DNA of 41,921 nt from Paenibacillus plantiphilus (GCF_927798095.1 NZ_CAKMMF010000040.1:1-41921); one strand, 5' to 3'. Positions 1 to 8,726 are shown, counted from the stretch's first letter. The notes: a model not told the origin generated them from the letters alone. Numbers and translations: made by a program.

Positions 1-120
1 CTCAAGATGAGATTTCCCAATTCGTAAGACCCCTGGTAGACGACCAGGTTGATAGGTTCGGGGTGGAAGTGCAGCAATGCATGCAGCTGACGAATACTAA
101 TCGGTCGAGGGCTTATCCTA
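1..120 (+). rRNA. 23S ribosomal RNA, 3' end (partial)
   Basis: The window opens inside the last part of a 23S rRNA gene. The segment carries the conserved 3'-terminal sequence ending in ACTAATCGGTCGAGGGCTTA (about 97-116), which pairs with the 5' end of mature 23S rRNA. The exact 3' end is approximate. About 160 bp of spacer without a tRNA separates it from the 5S gene. In B. subtilis rrnA also lies just upstream of csfB, so the position fits the conserved order. Confidence 0.95.
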
Positions 121-279
121 TTATGGCTTTCTGAAGGGTTCCTTCCAGAGAGCAGAACCAGCTAATTGTTTCTTACGCAAACCTTTCGTATCCAGTTTTC
201 AGGGTGTAACACCTTGAACGATTGCCTGTGATGAATGCTCGGCTGAGGCAACTCAGTGGATGCACCGCAACAATCCCGT

Positions 280-396
280 TTGGTGGCGATGGCGGAGGGG
301 ACCCACGCGTTCCCATCTCGAACACGACCGTTAAGCCCTCCAGCGCCGATGGTACTTGGACCGCAGGGTCCTGGGAGAGTAGGACGTCGCCAAGCA
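280..396 (+). rRNA. 5S ribosomal RNA
   Basis: The segment of about 117 nt begins TTGGTGGCGATGGCGGAGG and ends GTAGGACGTCGCCAAGC, so its ends pair as helix I of 5S rRNA. The loop sequence CCCATCTCGAACACG and the GCGCCGATGGTA element are both present. It is the last gene of the rRNA operon and runs straight into an intrinsic terminator. Ends are estimated to within a few bases. Confidence 0.96.
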
Positions 397-401
397 CGAA
401 G

Positions 402-431
402 AACCGACCGTGGTACACGGTCGGTTTTTTG
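402..431 (+). terminator. Rho-independent terminator of the rRNA operon
   Basis: AACCGACCG pairs perfectly with CGGTCGGTT around a 7-nt loop, and six T residues follow. It lies a few bases after 5S and ends the rrn transcript. Confidence 0.93.
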
Positions 432-478
432 TTATGCCAACAATTACAGCGACAGACTGTCTCGTCTGCCGCTGCATG

Positions 479-1009
479 CTAACGATGATAATAACTGACA
501 TCGGACGCTTGTATTCGAAGCACACCGTCACGACGGGCTTTGCGGAATTGTCGGAGCATTATGATGCGCGGAGCGAGAAACCATAGATGCCAGCTAATAA
601 GGCTTATCATCTGAGCTTCAGTTGCCCAAGGATAGGCAACTCCGATGGCGCATAATCCTAGCCATAACATATGGCGATGCAATCGACGGAATAAGGCCAG
701 CTCGATATGGGAGGTTGGAATATATCCAATCCATGGCGGGAAGATTCTCCAGCCCCATCTTTTATAGTCGGGTTCATCTACACGGATGAGTGTCAGTCGG
801 ATTATAATGAAGTGAATAATCTGTGTAGCTGCTATACCGATCCCAATGGCAATTGCGCCATCCAGACGATACATGAGAAGCTGGAATATGGACAACACCA
901 GCGCAATAACAAGATGGCTCCACAGCAGCTCTTTTCGAACAACAATTTTTCGAACGAGTTGATATTGATATATGGTTGCTTTTATTTGTTCGACAAGCGC
1001 ACCTCTCAT
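479..1009 (-). CDS. Hypothetical multi-pass membrane protein
   Basis: This 176-residue protein is not one I can assign to a family. It is basic and strongly hydrophobic, with about four likely membrane segments: residues about 31-47, 51-72, 112-130 and 134-150. A conserved-looking amphipathic stretch between the pairs is rich in Trp and Pro (RWGWRIFPPWIGY). The start is supported by a GAAGGAG ribosome binding site about 10 nt upstream on the minus strand. It is transcribed towards the rRNA operon, whose terminator hairpin may also act for this gene, and divergently from the sigma-G inhibitor gene. I saw no catalytic motif. A spore or envelope role would be a guess from the neighbourhood only. 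Confidence 0.7.
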   Translation of the reverse strand: MRGALVEQIKATIYQYQLVRKIVVRKELLWSHLVIALVLSIFQLLMYRLDGAIAIGIGIAATQIIHFIIIRLTLIRVDEPDYKRWGWRIFPPWIGYIPTSHIELALFRRLHRHMLWLGLCAIGVAYPWATEAQMISLISWHLWFLAPRIIMLRQFRKARRDGVLRIQASDVSYYHR

Positions 1010-1171
1010 GCAATCAACGCTCCTTCAAATAGCTATGACATATATCGGAATATATATGCGTTTTGTGAAGAGTTTCTATTAAAACGAGTACAAGCTGTCG
1101 CTTGCGTACATTCACCAATTCATGCTCATGCACATAAAATGTAGGGCTATTTGAAATAGGCTATGAAACAA

Positions 1172-1201
1172 GTATAGCCTGCTAGAATTTGCGGCATAAT
1201 A
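1172..1201 (+). promoter_or_regulatory. Forespore sigma-F/sigma-G type promoter of gin (csfB)
   Basis: GTATA (1172-1176) is separated by 18 nt from CATAATA (1195-1201). The -10 matches the sigma-G pattern CATNMTA exactly and the -35 fits the sigma-F pattern GYWTA; GG precedes CATAATA as at many sigma-F promoters. In B. subtilis csfB is transcribed by sigma-F, so this is the expected class. Confidence 0.65.
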
Positions 1202-1241
1202 ATAGTAATGCTAATAATGAAGAATCGTGAGGTGCGTCAGG

Positions 1242-1430
1242 ATGGAAGAACAAAGGGCTGAACAATTGTGTATTATTTGCGGGGATGAGAAGCAGGAGGG
1301 ACTTCGCATTATTGATGGGTTTATTTGCGAGACATGCGAGCTGGAGATGGTTAGAACGGAAGTGCAGGATGCGAAATATCCATTCTTCATTCATCAGTTG
1401 AAGAGAATTTGGATTCAAAAGAATGCGTAA
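1242..1430 (+). CDS. csfB: Sigma-G inhibitor Gin
   Basis: This 62-residue protein is the Gin/CsfB family anti-sigma factor. In B. subtilis it holds sigma-G inactive in the forespore until engulfment is complete and also blocks sigma-E in the wrong compartment. Two CxxC pairs (C10/C13 and C29/C32) form the family's zinc-binding treble-clef-like core (CIICGDEKQ and CETCELEM), followed by the conserved Tyr-Pro-Phe segment. The ATG at 1242 was chosen because GAGGTG lies 7 nt upstream. The GTG at 1227 in the same frame has no ribosome binding site of its own. Its place between an rRNA operon and the tmk cluster is the same as in B. subtilis. Confidence 0.9.
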   Translation: MEEQRAEQLCIICGDEKQEGLRIIDGFICETCELEMVRTEVQDAKYPFFIHQLKRIWIQKNA

Positions 1431-1574
1431 CGAAGCAAGGGACGAAATCGCTTTCGATGCTGCTTATAATCCTTACTAATCTCGTCCGAAGGTACGGGAA
1501 GGTAGAGGGTTATTTTTTTTGAATAATTCAGTTAAGATGAAGGAATAGGCAGTGATGAAAGGACTAAACTTCTC

Positions 1575-3161
1575 ATGACGGATAAAGATATGCGATGGCA
1601 TGCTCCATTATATGAAAGAATAGATGAATGGAGGCGCACAAAACCAAGCAGCTTCCATGTTCCTGGACATAAGCATGGGGAGATGCTTGAGCTATTGGAT
1701 GATGTCGATCACTCCGTGGCAGAGACGTTCCGGGCGTTGATGACGATGGATGTGACGGAGCTTTCGGTAACGGATGACTTGCATGATCCGACAGATGCGA
1801 TTGCTGAGGCACAGCGGCTGGCTGCTCAATGCTATGGTGCAGATGAGACGTTCTTCCTGGTCGGCGGCAGTACGGCGGGGAATTTAGCCATGCTGCTTGC
1901 TTGCTGTAATCCGGGGGAGCTTATAATCGTTCAGCGCAATGCGCATAAATCGGTTATCAATGGCTTGGCGCTTGCCGGTGCTCAGGCTGTATTCCTGTCA
2001 CCCCAGAGAGAGCTGCAGACAGGACTTGATGGTGTACCTTCGCTATTCGATGTTGAGGAGGCTTTGAAGCGCTATCCGCAAGCTCGGGCCGTGATGCTGA
2101 CCAATCCCAGCTATTATGGCGCTTATATTGATCTGACACCCTATAGCGCTCTTATACATGAGCATGGAAAGCTGCTGTTAGTTGACGAGGCGCATGGCGC
2201 CCATTACGGGCATCACCCGGATTTTCCACGGTCGGCCATACAAGCTGGTGCAGATGCTGTCGTTCAATCGACGCATAAGACGCTGCCAGCACTTACAATG
2301 GGCGCTATGCTGCACTTACAGGGAGATAAAATCAATCGTGAGGCAATACGTCATTCACTGACTATGATACAAAGCTCCAGTCCTTCCTATCCCATCATGA
2401 TATCGCTGGATATTGCCCGGGCAATGTTGGACAGGCTAGGAGCATCGATGTTCGAACAAGGTATTCGACGGGCGGATTCCTTCAGACGATGGGTAGCTTC
2501 TAATGAAAAGCTGCCATTCGAGGTCATTGACGGCAGCAAGCATCGCATAATTGAAAGGATGGACCCCCTGAGAATCGTGCTTCGCGATACTACGGGATGT
2601 TTATCCGGATATGAGCTGCAGCGGCAGCTGGAGCATAGAGGGTGCTGGGTAGAGATGGCAGACCCCGTCTATGTTGTTTTATTAATCGGAGCAGCAGTTT
2701 CAGAGAGGGATATAGGCCGACTTCAGGAGGCATTAAGCGAGATTGCGCGAAAATGTATTTTTAACGAGGGGATACATGCTTCGAAAGATCATGATAGCTC
2801 ATATAATAATGCACGCAGTGATGCTTATATTAATGAAGCGATTGATTTACTCAGCAAGCATCATGAGATGGAATCTTTAGCTATGGAGGATCAATTGGAA
2901 CGAATCTCAGAGCCAATCCTCTTCTCCCGAAGCGGAGTAGACGGAGACTCAATCGAACAAGTGTCAGTTGCGGTAGCAGCGGGAAGAATTGCTGCAGAGG
3001 CCGTTATTCCGTATCCGCCGGGGATTCCGATCCTTTACATGGGTGAACGGATCTCAGCAAAAGCGGCAGCCTACATTGCCAAGCTTGCTGGGTACGGTGC
3101 AAGATGCCAAGGAGCGATGGATCCAACGATGAAGACTATTGCTGTTATAAGGCGCAGTTAG
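1575..3161 (+). CDS. Orn/Lys/Arg decarboxylase family PLP enzyme (YaaO-like)
   Basis: The protein has 528 residues and is a fold-type I PLP-dependent decarboxylase of the Orn/Lys/Arg group, likely making a polyamine or its precursor from a basic amino acid in the cytoplasm. The signature HVPGHKHG is at residues 28-35. The aspartate for the PLP ring nitrogen is in VDEAHGAH (D204, H207), and the Schiff-base lysine is K235 in STHKTLP. A C-terminal domain ends with the family's PYPPGIP motif. It lies upstream of tmk as yaaO does in B. subtilis. Substrate (arginine, lysine or ornithine) cannot be read from the sequence. The ribosome binding site AAAGGA is about 12 nt before the ATG, so an alternative start at 1590 is possible. 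Confidence 0.9.
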   Translation: MTDKDMRWHAPLYERIDEWRRTKPSSFHVPGHKHGEMLELLDDVDHSVAETFRALMTMDVTELSVTDDLHDPTDAIAEAQRLAAQCYGADETFFLVGGSTAGNLAMLLACCNPGELIIVQRNAHKSVINGLALAGAQAVFLSPQRELQTGLDGVPSLFDVEEALKRYPQARAVMLTNPSYYGAYIDLTPYSALIHEHGKLLLVDEAHGAHYGHHPDFPRSAIQAGADAVVQSTHKTLPALTMGAMLHLQGDKINREAIRHSLTMIQSSSPSYPIMISLDIARAMLDRLGASMFEQGIRRADSFRRWVASNEKLPFEVIDGSKHRIIERMDPLRIVLRDTTGCLSGYELQRQLEHRGCWVEMADPVYVVLLIGAAVSERDIGRLQEALSEIARKCIFNEGIHASKDHDSSYNNARSDAYINEAIDLLSKHHEMESLAMEDQLERISEPILFSRSGVDGDSIEQVSVAVAAGRIAAEAVIPYPPGIPILYMGERISAKAAAYIAKLAGYGARCQGAMDPTMKTIAVIRRS

Positions 3162-3228
3162 ACATTTACGCCTGCATTGGCTTTGTTATGTTATGATAAG
3201 GGTATAAACAGACAGAGGAGTTCTTCGT

Positions 3229-3888
3229 TTGAATAAAGGATGGTTTATAACAGTTGAAGGCGGCGAAGGAGCCGGTAAAACAACTTTAATAGAAGGCATT
3301 GCAAGCGGATTGAATAAACAGGGATTGCGTGTAGTGACAACACGAGAGCCTGGAGGCATCCCTATTGCTGAGCAAATTCGAAGCATTGTGCTGGATCAGG
3401 CGAATACCGCTATGGATGCACGGACGGAAGCGCTGCTCTATGCTGCGGCTAGAAGACAGCATCTCGCGGAGAAGGTTATGCCGGCCTTGGCTGAAGGCAA
3501 AATGGTTATTTGCGATCGCTTCGTGGATAGCAGCTTGGCATATCAAGGACATGCGAGAGGGCTGGGGCTGGATGAGGTATGGTCCATTAACCGATTTGCT
3601 ATAGAAGGAGCTATGCCGGATTTGACGCTATTGATGGACCTCTCTCCAGAGGTAGGGCTCGCCCGTATTCATGGGGCTTCCGGTCGTGAGATCAACCGCC
3701 TGGACTTGGAGGGACTCGCATTCCATGAGCTTGTTCGGGAAGGTTATATAAAGCTGCTCCAGCGTGAGCCGGAGCGAATTGTGCGCATAGACGCTGAACA
3801 GTCAGCAGAGAAGATATTAAATGAAGCATTAGCAATCATTATTGCCCGGTTTGAAGGATTATTCGCAGGTGATGTCAAACAGTTATAG
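3229..3888 (+). CDS. tmk: Thymidylate kinase
   Basis: The product (219 residues) phosphorylates dTMP to dTDP, an essential step in dTTP synthesis. The P-loop GGEGAGKT is at residues 11-18, the family motif TREPGG at residues 38-43, and the DRF motif (CDRFVDSSLAYQG) near residue 96. The start is TTG at 3229, supported by AGAGGAG with 8 nt spacing. It is the first gene of a tight run tmk-darA-yaaR-holB-ricT-yabA, the order found in B. subtilis, which couples nucleotide supply to replication and signalling genes. Confidence 0.96.
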   Translation: MNKGWFITVEGGEGAGKTTLIEGIASGLNKQGLRVVTTREPGGIPIAEQIRSIVLDQANTAMDARTEALLYAAARRQHLAEKVMPALAEGKMVICDRFVDSSLAYQGHARGLGLDEVWSINRFAIEGAMPDLTLLMDLSPEVGLARIHGASGREINRLDLEGLAFHELVREGYIKLLQREPERIVRIDAEQSAEKILNEALAIIIARFEGLFAGDVKQL

Positions 3889-3917
3889 TACAGCGATTTC
3901 AATAGGAGGGGTATCCG

Positions 3918-4247
3918 ATGAAATTAGTGATTGCGATCGTACAGGACAAGGACAGCAACCGATTGTCTAATGCTCTCGTTCGTGAAGGATTCAGAGCGAC
4001 GAAGCTTGCAAGCACAGGTGGATTTCTCCGAGCGGGGAATACGACATTTATGATCGGTATTGAGGATGAGCGTGTGCCTGATGTCATGCAGGTTATTAAA
4101 TCGAACTGCAAGGTGCGCGATCAGCTTGTGTCACCGATATCTCCAATGGGCAGCACGACAGATGCCTACATTCCGTTTCCGGTTGAAGTTCAGGTAGGTG
4201 GAGCAGCCGTATTCGTTGTACCTGTTGAACGATTTGAACATTTCTGA
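3918..4247 (+). CDS. darA: Cyclic-di-AMP receptor DarA (PII-like, YaaQ)
   Basis: This 109-residue PII-like signalling protein is the DarA/PstA (DUF970) family, a trimeric cytoplasmic receptor that binds cyclic-di-AMP. The N-terminal strand MKLVIAIVQD, the loop with TKLASTGGFL and the segment GNTTFMIGIED are hallmarks of the family. An AGGAGG-type ribosome binding site precedes the ATG by about 7 nt. Its output partner is not known from sequence. The same window has a cyclic-di-AMP riboswitch at 11655, so the organism reads this nucleotide with both a protein and an RNA sensor. Confidence 0.93.
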   Translation: MKLVIAIVQDKDSNRLSNALVREGFRATKLASTGGFLRAGNTTFMIGIEDERVPDVMQVIKSNCKVRDQLVSPISPMGSTTDAYIPFPVEVQVGGAAVFVVPVERFEHF

Positions 4248-4263
4248 TTGGACGTGAATAGCA

Positions 4264-4707
4264 ATGAAGATTAATCCAGGCTGGCGTCCTCTCGGTCAAG
4301 ACCGCGCTCGTACCGATCACGGTGCGAAGCCCGTTCAGATGAGAAACTTCGCAGATGTGATGAGTCATCAGGATGAGCAACGAACGATGGAGCAGCTGCA
4401 GCAGAAGCTGCAGGATATTCATAATCAGGGTGAGCGGTTAACCCGCTCTATGACCGTGCGCGAGCTGAAGCTGTATCGGCAGATGGTCAAGCAATTTCTT
4501 GAAGATACACTGGGGCGCGGTGTTGGACTGAAGGAAACAAGAGGATTTGATCGGCGGGGACGCACGAAACGGTACAAGCTGCTCGATGAGCTGGATTCCG
4601 CGCTCATTGCAATGGGCGAGGAACTGCTTGAGAGTGAAGAAGGCAGAATGGAGCTGCTTGCGAAGATCGGAGATATCCGCGGCATGCTCATTAATTTGTT
4701 TTTTTAG
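4264..4707 (+). CDS. yaaR: YaaR family protein (DUF327)
   Basis: The product (147 residues) belongs to the YaaR/DUF327 family of unknown function, conserved between darA and holB. It is mostly helical and charged. A likely coiled-coil covers residues about 42-90, with conserved basic residues in MTVRELKLYRQMVKQF, and the stretch FDRRGRTKRYK follows. It starts 16 nt after darA and is very probably co-transcribed. No enzymatic motif is visible. Confidence 0.88.
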   Translation: MKINPGWRPLGQDRARTDHGAKPVQMRNFADVMSHQDEQRTMEQLQQKLQDIHNQGERLTRSMTVRELKLYRQMVKQFLEDTLGRGVGLKETRGFDRRGRTKRYKLLDELDSALIAMGEELLESEEGRMELLAKIGDIRGMLINLFF

Positions 4708-4740
4708 TGGAACTGCGGTATTCGGAGGGGAAACACCTGT

Positions 4741-5718
4741 ATGAGCATGGCAGAATTAACCGGACAGCCTAAGGCACAACGCATTCTACAATATGCGATT
4801 GCGAGCGGCAAGGTGTCGCATGCGTATTTATTCAGCGGTCCGCAAGGAAGCGGAAGAATGGCGATGGCGAATGCATTCGCACAAGCGCTGTTCTGTACAA
4901 GCGGGGGAGACGACGCATGTGGTCAATGTCTGGAATGCCGGAAGTTCGAGCACGGCAATCAGATGGATCTTCACCTTGTGGAGCCGGACGGCAATTCCAT
5001 TAAGATCGATCAGATTCGCGAGCTTCAGAAGGAGCTTTCTTATCGAAATTCAGGCACGCAGCGCAAGATTTATATTATGCAGCGTGCGGAGACGATGACG
5101 CTGCAGGCTGCCAACAGCCTGCTTAAATATCTGGAGGAACCGCAATCATCGGTTGTGGCTATTTTGCTTACGGAGAACGGACAAGCCATGCTGCCTACGA
5201 TACGTTCACGGACGCAGCTGGTTCCCTTTATGCCGCTGGCGCCAGAGGTTATGCTGCAGACACTTGCTATGGAAGGATTTCCGCAATTATCAGTCCGTGC
5301 GGCGGTTCATCTGGCATCAGGGCTGGAGGCGTGCCGTGTCATTATCCAACAGAATGGGTTTGCAGAAATGAGAAACGTAGTGATACAATTAGGGAAGGAT
5401 AGTGGAACCCGATTCACCGCGGCTATGCTGTCCGCCCATCAGCAAGTGTTCAAAACGAGTCTTGGCGAACAGCCTCAGCTGCTGTTGGCACTACTTGTTT
5501 TATGGTATAAAGATATGATTCATTTTCAAGCTGGAAGACAAGAAGCAATCGTTTTTATAGATCAGATTGATTGGATCAGCAAGCATGCATTCGCACGCCC
5601 AGTGGAAGGCTGGGTGAACTGTATCGAGCATACGCTTGAAGCGGGTAAACGAATGAAGGCGCATGTGTCGCCGCAGTTGGCGATCGAGCAGCTACTAATC
5701 CGCATACAGGAGGGGTGA
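4741..5718 (+). CDS. holB: DNA polymerase III delta' subunit
   Basis: This 325-residue protein is the delta' clamp-loader subunit, which helps load the beta clamp at the replication fork. Visible features are the degenerate Walker A region GPQGSGRMAMA near residue 30, four zinc-binding cysteines between about residues 53 and 67 (ACGQCLEC and the upstream Cys), and the sensor SRT motif (TIRSRTQLVPF), the counterpart of SRC. The usual Walker A lysine is Arg here, consistent with a subunit that need not hydrolyse ATP. GGAGGGGAAACACCTGT precedes the ATG. It ends 4 nt before ricT, and the ricT ribosome binding site lies in its last codons. Confidence 0.93.
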   Translation: MSMAELTGQPKAQRILQYAIASGKVSHAYLFSGPQGSGRMAMANAFAQALFCTSGGDDACGQCLECRKFEHGNQMDLHLVEPDGNSIKIDQIRELQKELSYRNSGTQRKIYIMQRAETMTLQAANSLLKYLEEPQSSVVAILLTENGQAMLPTIRSRTQLVPFMPLAPEVMLQTLAMEGFPQLSVRAAVHLASGLEACRVIIQQNGFAEMRNVVIQLGKDSGTRFTAAMLSAHQQVFKTSLGEQPQLLLALLVLWYKDMIHFQAGRQEAIVFIDQIDWISKHAFARPVEGWVNCIEHTLEAGKRMKAHVSPQLAIEQLLIRIQEG

Positions 5719-5722
5719 TGGA

Positions 5723-6523
5723 TTGTATAACGTGGTTGGTGTCCGTTTTAAGAAGGCGGGCAAAATCTATTACTTCGATCCCGTTGAGTTCCCAATCGAC
5801 AAAGAACAGCATGTTATTGTTGAGACTGCAAGAGGGATCGAATACGGCAAAGTGGTGGTAGGACAGAAACAAGTCGGTGAATCGGATGTTGTCCTTCCGC
5901 TTAAGCGGGTCATACGAATTGCTGGTGACAACGATGCTAAGGTCGTTGAAGAGAACAAGACGGCAGCGCGGAATGCCTTTTCCATCTGTCTGGAGAAGAT
6001 TAGAGATCATCAGTTGAAAATGAAGCTGGTCGATGTTGAATTTACGTTTGACCGCAATAAAATCATTTTTTACTTTACGGCTGAGGGACGTGTCGACTTT
6101 CGCGAGCTTGTCAAAGACCTGGCCAGCGTATTCCGTACTCGAATTGAACTGCGTCAGATTGGCGTGCGTGATGAAGCGAAGATGCTCGGCGGTATTGGTC
6201 CCTGTGGCCGCGTGCTGTGCTGCTCATCTTGGCTGGGCGACTTCGAGCCTGTCTCTATCAAAATGGCGAAGGATCAGAATCTCTCCCTTAACCCGACGAA
6301 GATATCCGGCTTGTGCGGCAGACTGATGTGCTGCCTCAAGTACGAGCATGACAATTATGAGAGTATTCGCGAGGAGATGCCGGCAGTTGGCAAGGTCGTT
6401 GTTACTTCTCTTGGAGAGGGTAAAGTGACCGGCATTAACGCAGGCTCCAAAACCGTGTACGTCCAGCTCTTTGAAGGCGGCAAGCCTAAGGAGCTTGCGC
6501 TTGATGATGTTGTGATCAAATAA
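5723..6523 (+). CDS. ricT: RicT (YaaT), PSP1-domain protein of the Ric complex
   Basis: The product (266 residues) carries the PSP1 domain. In B. subtilis RicT forms the RicA-RicF-RicT complex, which holds [4Fe-4S] clusters and stimulates RNase Y-dependent mRNA maturation, affecting sporulation, competence and biofilm formation. Cysteine clusters are visible at CGRVLCCSSW and CGRLMCCLKY, with the GGIGPCG segment before the first. The TTG start at 5723 is supported by AGGAGGGG about 7 nt upstream. The neighbouring ATG at 5718 is out of frame. It is translationally linked to holB by position. Confidence 0.94.
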   Translation: MYNVVGVRFKKAGKIYYFDPVEFPIDKEQHVIVETARGIEYGKVVVGQKQVGESDVVLPLKRVIRIAGDNDAKVVEENKTAARNAFSICLEKIRDHQLKMKLVDVEFTFDRNKIIFYFTAEGRVDFRELVKDLASVFRTRIELRQIGVRDEAKMLGGIGPCGRVLCCSSWLGDFEPVSIKMAKDQNLSLNPTKISGLCGRLMCCLKYEHDNYESIREEMPAVGKVVVTSLGEGKVTGINAGSKTVYVQLFEGGKPKELALDDVVIK

Positions 6524-6572
6524 AGATATCAGCTGATAGTCCAGAGCAGAACTGTCTTTTTGGGGTGGGAAT

Positions 6573-6965
6573 GTGAGAAAAAACGATATTTTTACTCAAA
6601 TGGATGCGCTGGAGTCGAACATGGGCAGCCTGCACAGCGAGCTTGGATCGCTGAAGGGAAAAATTAAAGCGCTTCTTGAAGAGAATAAGCGATTAAGTAT
6701 AGAAAACCAGCAGCTGCGCAAAATATTAAAGCGCGAGACTGCGATTCATCTGCCAGCAGAAGAAGCGGTTGATGTTGCTGCTTCAGCCCAAACACTGTCA
6801 GCAGAAATGCCCGAGGCAGTAGACTTTGCTGCTGTGGTAGGTGAAGGACATGATAATTTGGCGCGTTTATACCATGAGGGATTTCATATTTGCAATTTGT
6901 ATTACGGTCATTTGCGAACGGAAGGCGATTGTCTATTCTGTCTTTCCTTCCTTAATAAAGAGTAA
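6573..6965 (+). CDS. yabA: Replication initiation control protein YabA
   Basis: The 130-residue protein matches YabA, a negative regulator that binds DnaA and the DnaN clamp to prevent over-initiation. An N-terminal leucine-zipper coiled coil covers residues about 5-55. After an acidic, Ala-rich linker, the C-terminal zinc-binding domain shows HxC...CxxC (FHICNLYYG and DCLFCLSF). The start is GTG at 6573 with a GGGGTGGGA ribosome binding site. It closes the tmk operon, as an intrinsic terminator begins 5 nt after the stop. Confidence 0.94.
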   Translation: MRKNDIFTQMDALESNMGSLHSELGSLKGKIKALLEENKRLSIENQQLRKILKRETAIHLPAEEAVDVAASAQTLSAEMPEAVDFAAVVGEGHDNLARLYHEGFHICNLYYGHLRTEGDCLFCLSFLNKE

Positions 6966-6970
6966 GGCGA

Positions 6971-7003
6971 ACAAGACTCCTGCCACCAGGGGTCTTGTTT
7001 TGC
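6971..7003 (+). terminator. Rho-independent terminator after yabA
   Basis: ACAAGACTCC pairs with GGGGTCTTGT (one G-T pair) around an 8-nt loop, then TTTTGCTT. It separates the tmk-yabA operon from trmN6. Confidence 0.75.
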
Positions 7004-7044
7004 TTGTGATGATAATTTTATTGGAAAGCGGGGTCTCGTTAATT

Positions 7045-7818
7045 ATGTCGACTGAAATTACGCTGGAGTCGAATGAACGGCTCGATGATCTGCTAACTCA
7101 TCAGTTGCACATTATTCAGAGCCGAGAGGTGTTTAGCTTCTCTATGGATGCTGTTCTGCTGGCACGATTCGCTGGCGTTCCCCCCAGAGGGAGAATTCTT
7201 GATTTGTGTACAGGCAATGGTGTTGTGCCGTTGCTCTTAACGACAAGAACGAAGGCGATTATTGATGCTGTCGAGATTCAGCCAAGGCTTGCAGACATGG
7301 CCAGACGCAGCATTGCGTGGAATAAGCTGGATGAGCGAATTCGAATCTATGAGGGCGATCTAAGGCTGTTTCATGAGGAGGTCGGTCATGGCGCCTATGA
7401 TGCCGTTACGGTCAACCCTCCTTATATGCCAGCAGGCAGCGGGGATCGCAATGAGAATGAGCATTTTGCAATGGCCAGACATGAGATGAATGGCTCTTTG
7501 GATGAGATTGTTGCTGCTTGCTCGCGGTTGGTACGAGCCGGCGGTCGAGTCTCTATGGTGCATCGTCCATCACGGCTGATCGAAATTGTAGAGGCCATGC
7601 GCAAGTGGAGGCTGGAGCCGAAGCGAATGCGCTTTGTCCATCCGTATGTGGGAGCGGAAGCGAATATGGTGCTCATCGAGGCAGCCAAGGATGGCAAGCC
7701 GGAGCTAAGGCTGCTGCCCCCGTTGATTGCTTATACCCACGAGCGGAATTATACAGAGGAAATGATGGGAATCTATTATGGGAATAATAACCCGGGAGCG
7801 AGGGAAGTATCATCATGA
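7045..7818 (+). CDS. yabB: tRNA1(Val) (adenine(37)-N6)-methyltransferase family (YabB/TrmN6)
   Basis: This 257-residue Rossmann-fold SAM-dependent methyltransferase has the N6-adenine/glutamine catalytic motif NPPY (VNPPYMP) and the SAM-binding loop DLCTGNGVVPLLL. The family modifies A37 of a tRNA. The in-frame reading continues upstream to 6841, but that part overlaps yabA and crosses its terminator, so the ATG at 7045 was chosen. A modest GGAAAGCGGGG ribosome binding site lies before it. The last four bases overlap the rsmI start. The GIY-YIG gene yazA that sits between these two genes in B. subtilis is absent. Confidence 0.88.
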   Translation: MSTEITLESNERLDDLLTHQLHIIQSREVFSFSMDAVLLARFAGVPPRGRILDLCTGNGVVPLLLTTRTKAIIDAVEIQPRLADMARRSIAWNKLDERIRIYEGDLRLFHEEVGHGAYDAVTVNPPYMPAGSGDRNENEHFAMARHEMNGSLDEIVAACSRLVRAGGRVSMVHRPSRLIEIVEAMRKWRLEPKRMRFVHPYVGAEANMVLIEAAKDGKPELRLLPPLIAYTHERNYTEEMMGIYYGNNNPGAREVSS

Positions 7819-8726
7819 ATGTACAACGCAGCTTTATAGCGGCAAGTGGCGGCGAGAAGGTGTCGAATGGGAGCGGGACCTTATATTTGGTAGGGACTCC
7901 GATTGGCAATTTAGAGGATATGACATTTCGCGCTATCCGTACTTTGAAGGAAGTGGGGCTTATCGCAGCAGAGGATACTAGACAAACGAGAAAGCTGCTT
8001 ACCCATTTCGAAATATCGACTCGGCTTGTCAGCTATCATGAGCATAATAAGGAAGCAAGCGGCATGGAGTTAATTCGGCTGCTGGAGGAAGGTCAATCGA
8101 TCGCGCTTGTGAGCGATGCAGGCCTGCCGGCAATTTCTGATCCCGGTGCTGACCTGGTAAAGGCCGCTGCAGAGCGGGACATTGTGGTTGTGCCGATTCC
8201 CGGTGCGAATGCCGCCTTATCAGCGCTCATTATATCCGGTCTGCCGACTGATCGATTCACCTTCATGGGATTCCCGCCACGGGAGCGGAAAAGTCTCAAT
8301 GAATGGCTGAAGCACAGCCGGAAGGAACAGGGGACGATCATATGCTACGAATCGCCGCATCGGGTAATGAAGACATTGAATGCCATTCTGGAGCAGTGGG
8401 GTGATCGTCCGATTGCAATGGTGAGAGAATTGACGAAGCGTCATGAGGAAGCGGCACGAGGTACGGTAACAGAATGTATAGCTTGGCTAAGCGAGCATCC
8501 CCCTCTTGGAGAATATTGCCTTGTAATTGGCGGAGCGTCTGAAGCTGATGCTGAAGCTGCCCAATTGGCGGAGGATGGGCGTTCCTGGTGGAAGGAGCTT
8601 GATATTGAGGAGCATGTTAATCGGTATGAGGCAGAGCTGGGAGACCGCAAAGAGGCAATCAAACGCGCAGCTCAGGATCGAGGTTTGTCGAAGCGGGATG
8701 TTTATAATGAGGTTATGAAAAAATAA
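7815..8726 (+). CDS. rsmI: 16S rRNA (cytidine(1402)-2'-O)-methyltransferase RsmI
   Basis: The 303-residue protein is RsmI (YraL/YabC), a tetrapyrrole-methylase-fold enzyme that methylates C1402 of 16S rRNA in the decoding site. The family core begins LYLVGTPIGNLEDMT, then AAEDTRQTRKLL, then SDAGLPAISDPG and VPIPGANAAL. About 24 residues precede the core, slightly longer than usual, but the ATG at 7815 has a GAGGGAAG ribosome binding site and a 4-nt overlap with trmN6, suggesting coupled translation. Confidence 0.95.
   Translation: MNVQRSFIAASGGEKVSNGSGTLYLVGTPIGNLEDMTFRAIRTLKEVGLIAAEDTRQTRKLLTHFEISTRLVSYHEHNKEASGMELIRLLEEGQSIALVSDAGLPAISDPGADLVKAAAERDIVVVPIPGANAALSALIISGLPTDRFTFMGFPPRERKSLNEWLKHSRKEQGTIICYESPHRVMKTLNAILEQWGDRPIAMVRELTKRHEEAARGTVTECIAWLSEHPPLGEYCLVIGGASEADAEAAQLAEDGRSWWKELDIEEHVNRYEAELGDRKEAIKRAAQDRGLSKRDVYNEVMKK

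Noticed and set aside
121..279. tRNA gene in the 23S-5S spacer
   Set aside because: No cloverleaf or TTCGANTC-like T loop with matching arms was seen.
707..1144. 145-codon plus-strand frame opposite the membrane protein gene
   Set aside because: No ribosome binding site and no recognisable domain; the minus frame has both a good site and coherent membrane segments.
6841..7044. Upstream extension of trmN6 by 68 codons
   Set aside because: It overlaps the conserved C terminus of yabA in another frame and crosses a terminator; the methyltransferase family starts near residue 1 of the 7045 version.
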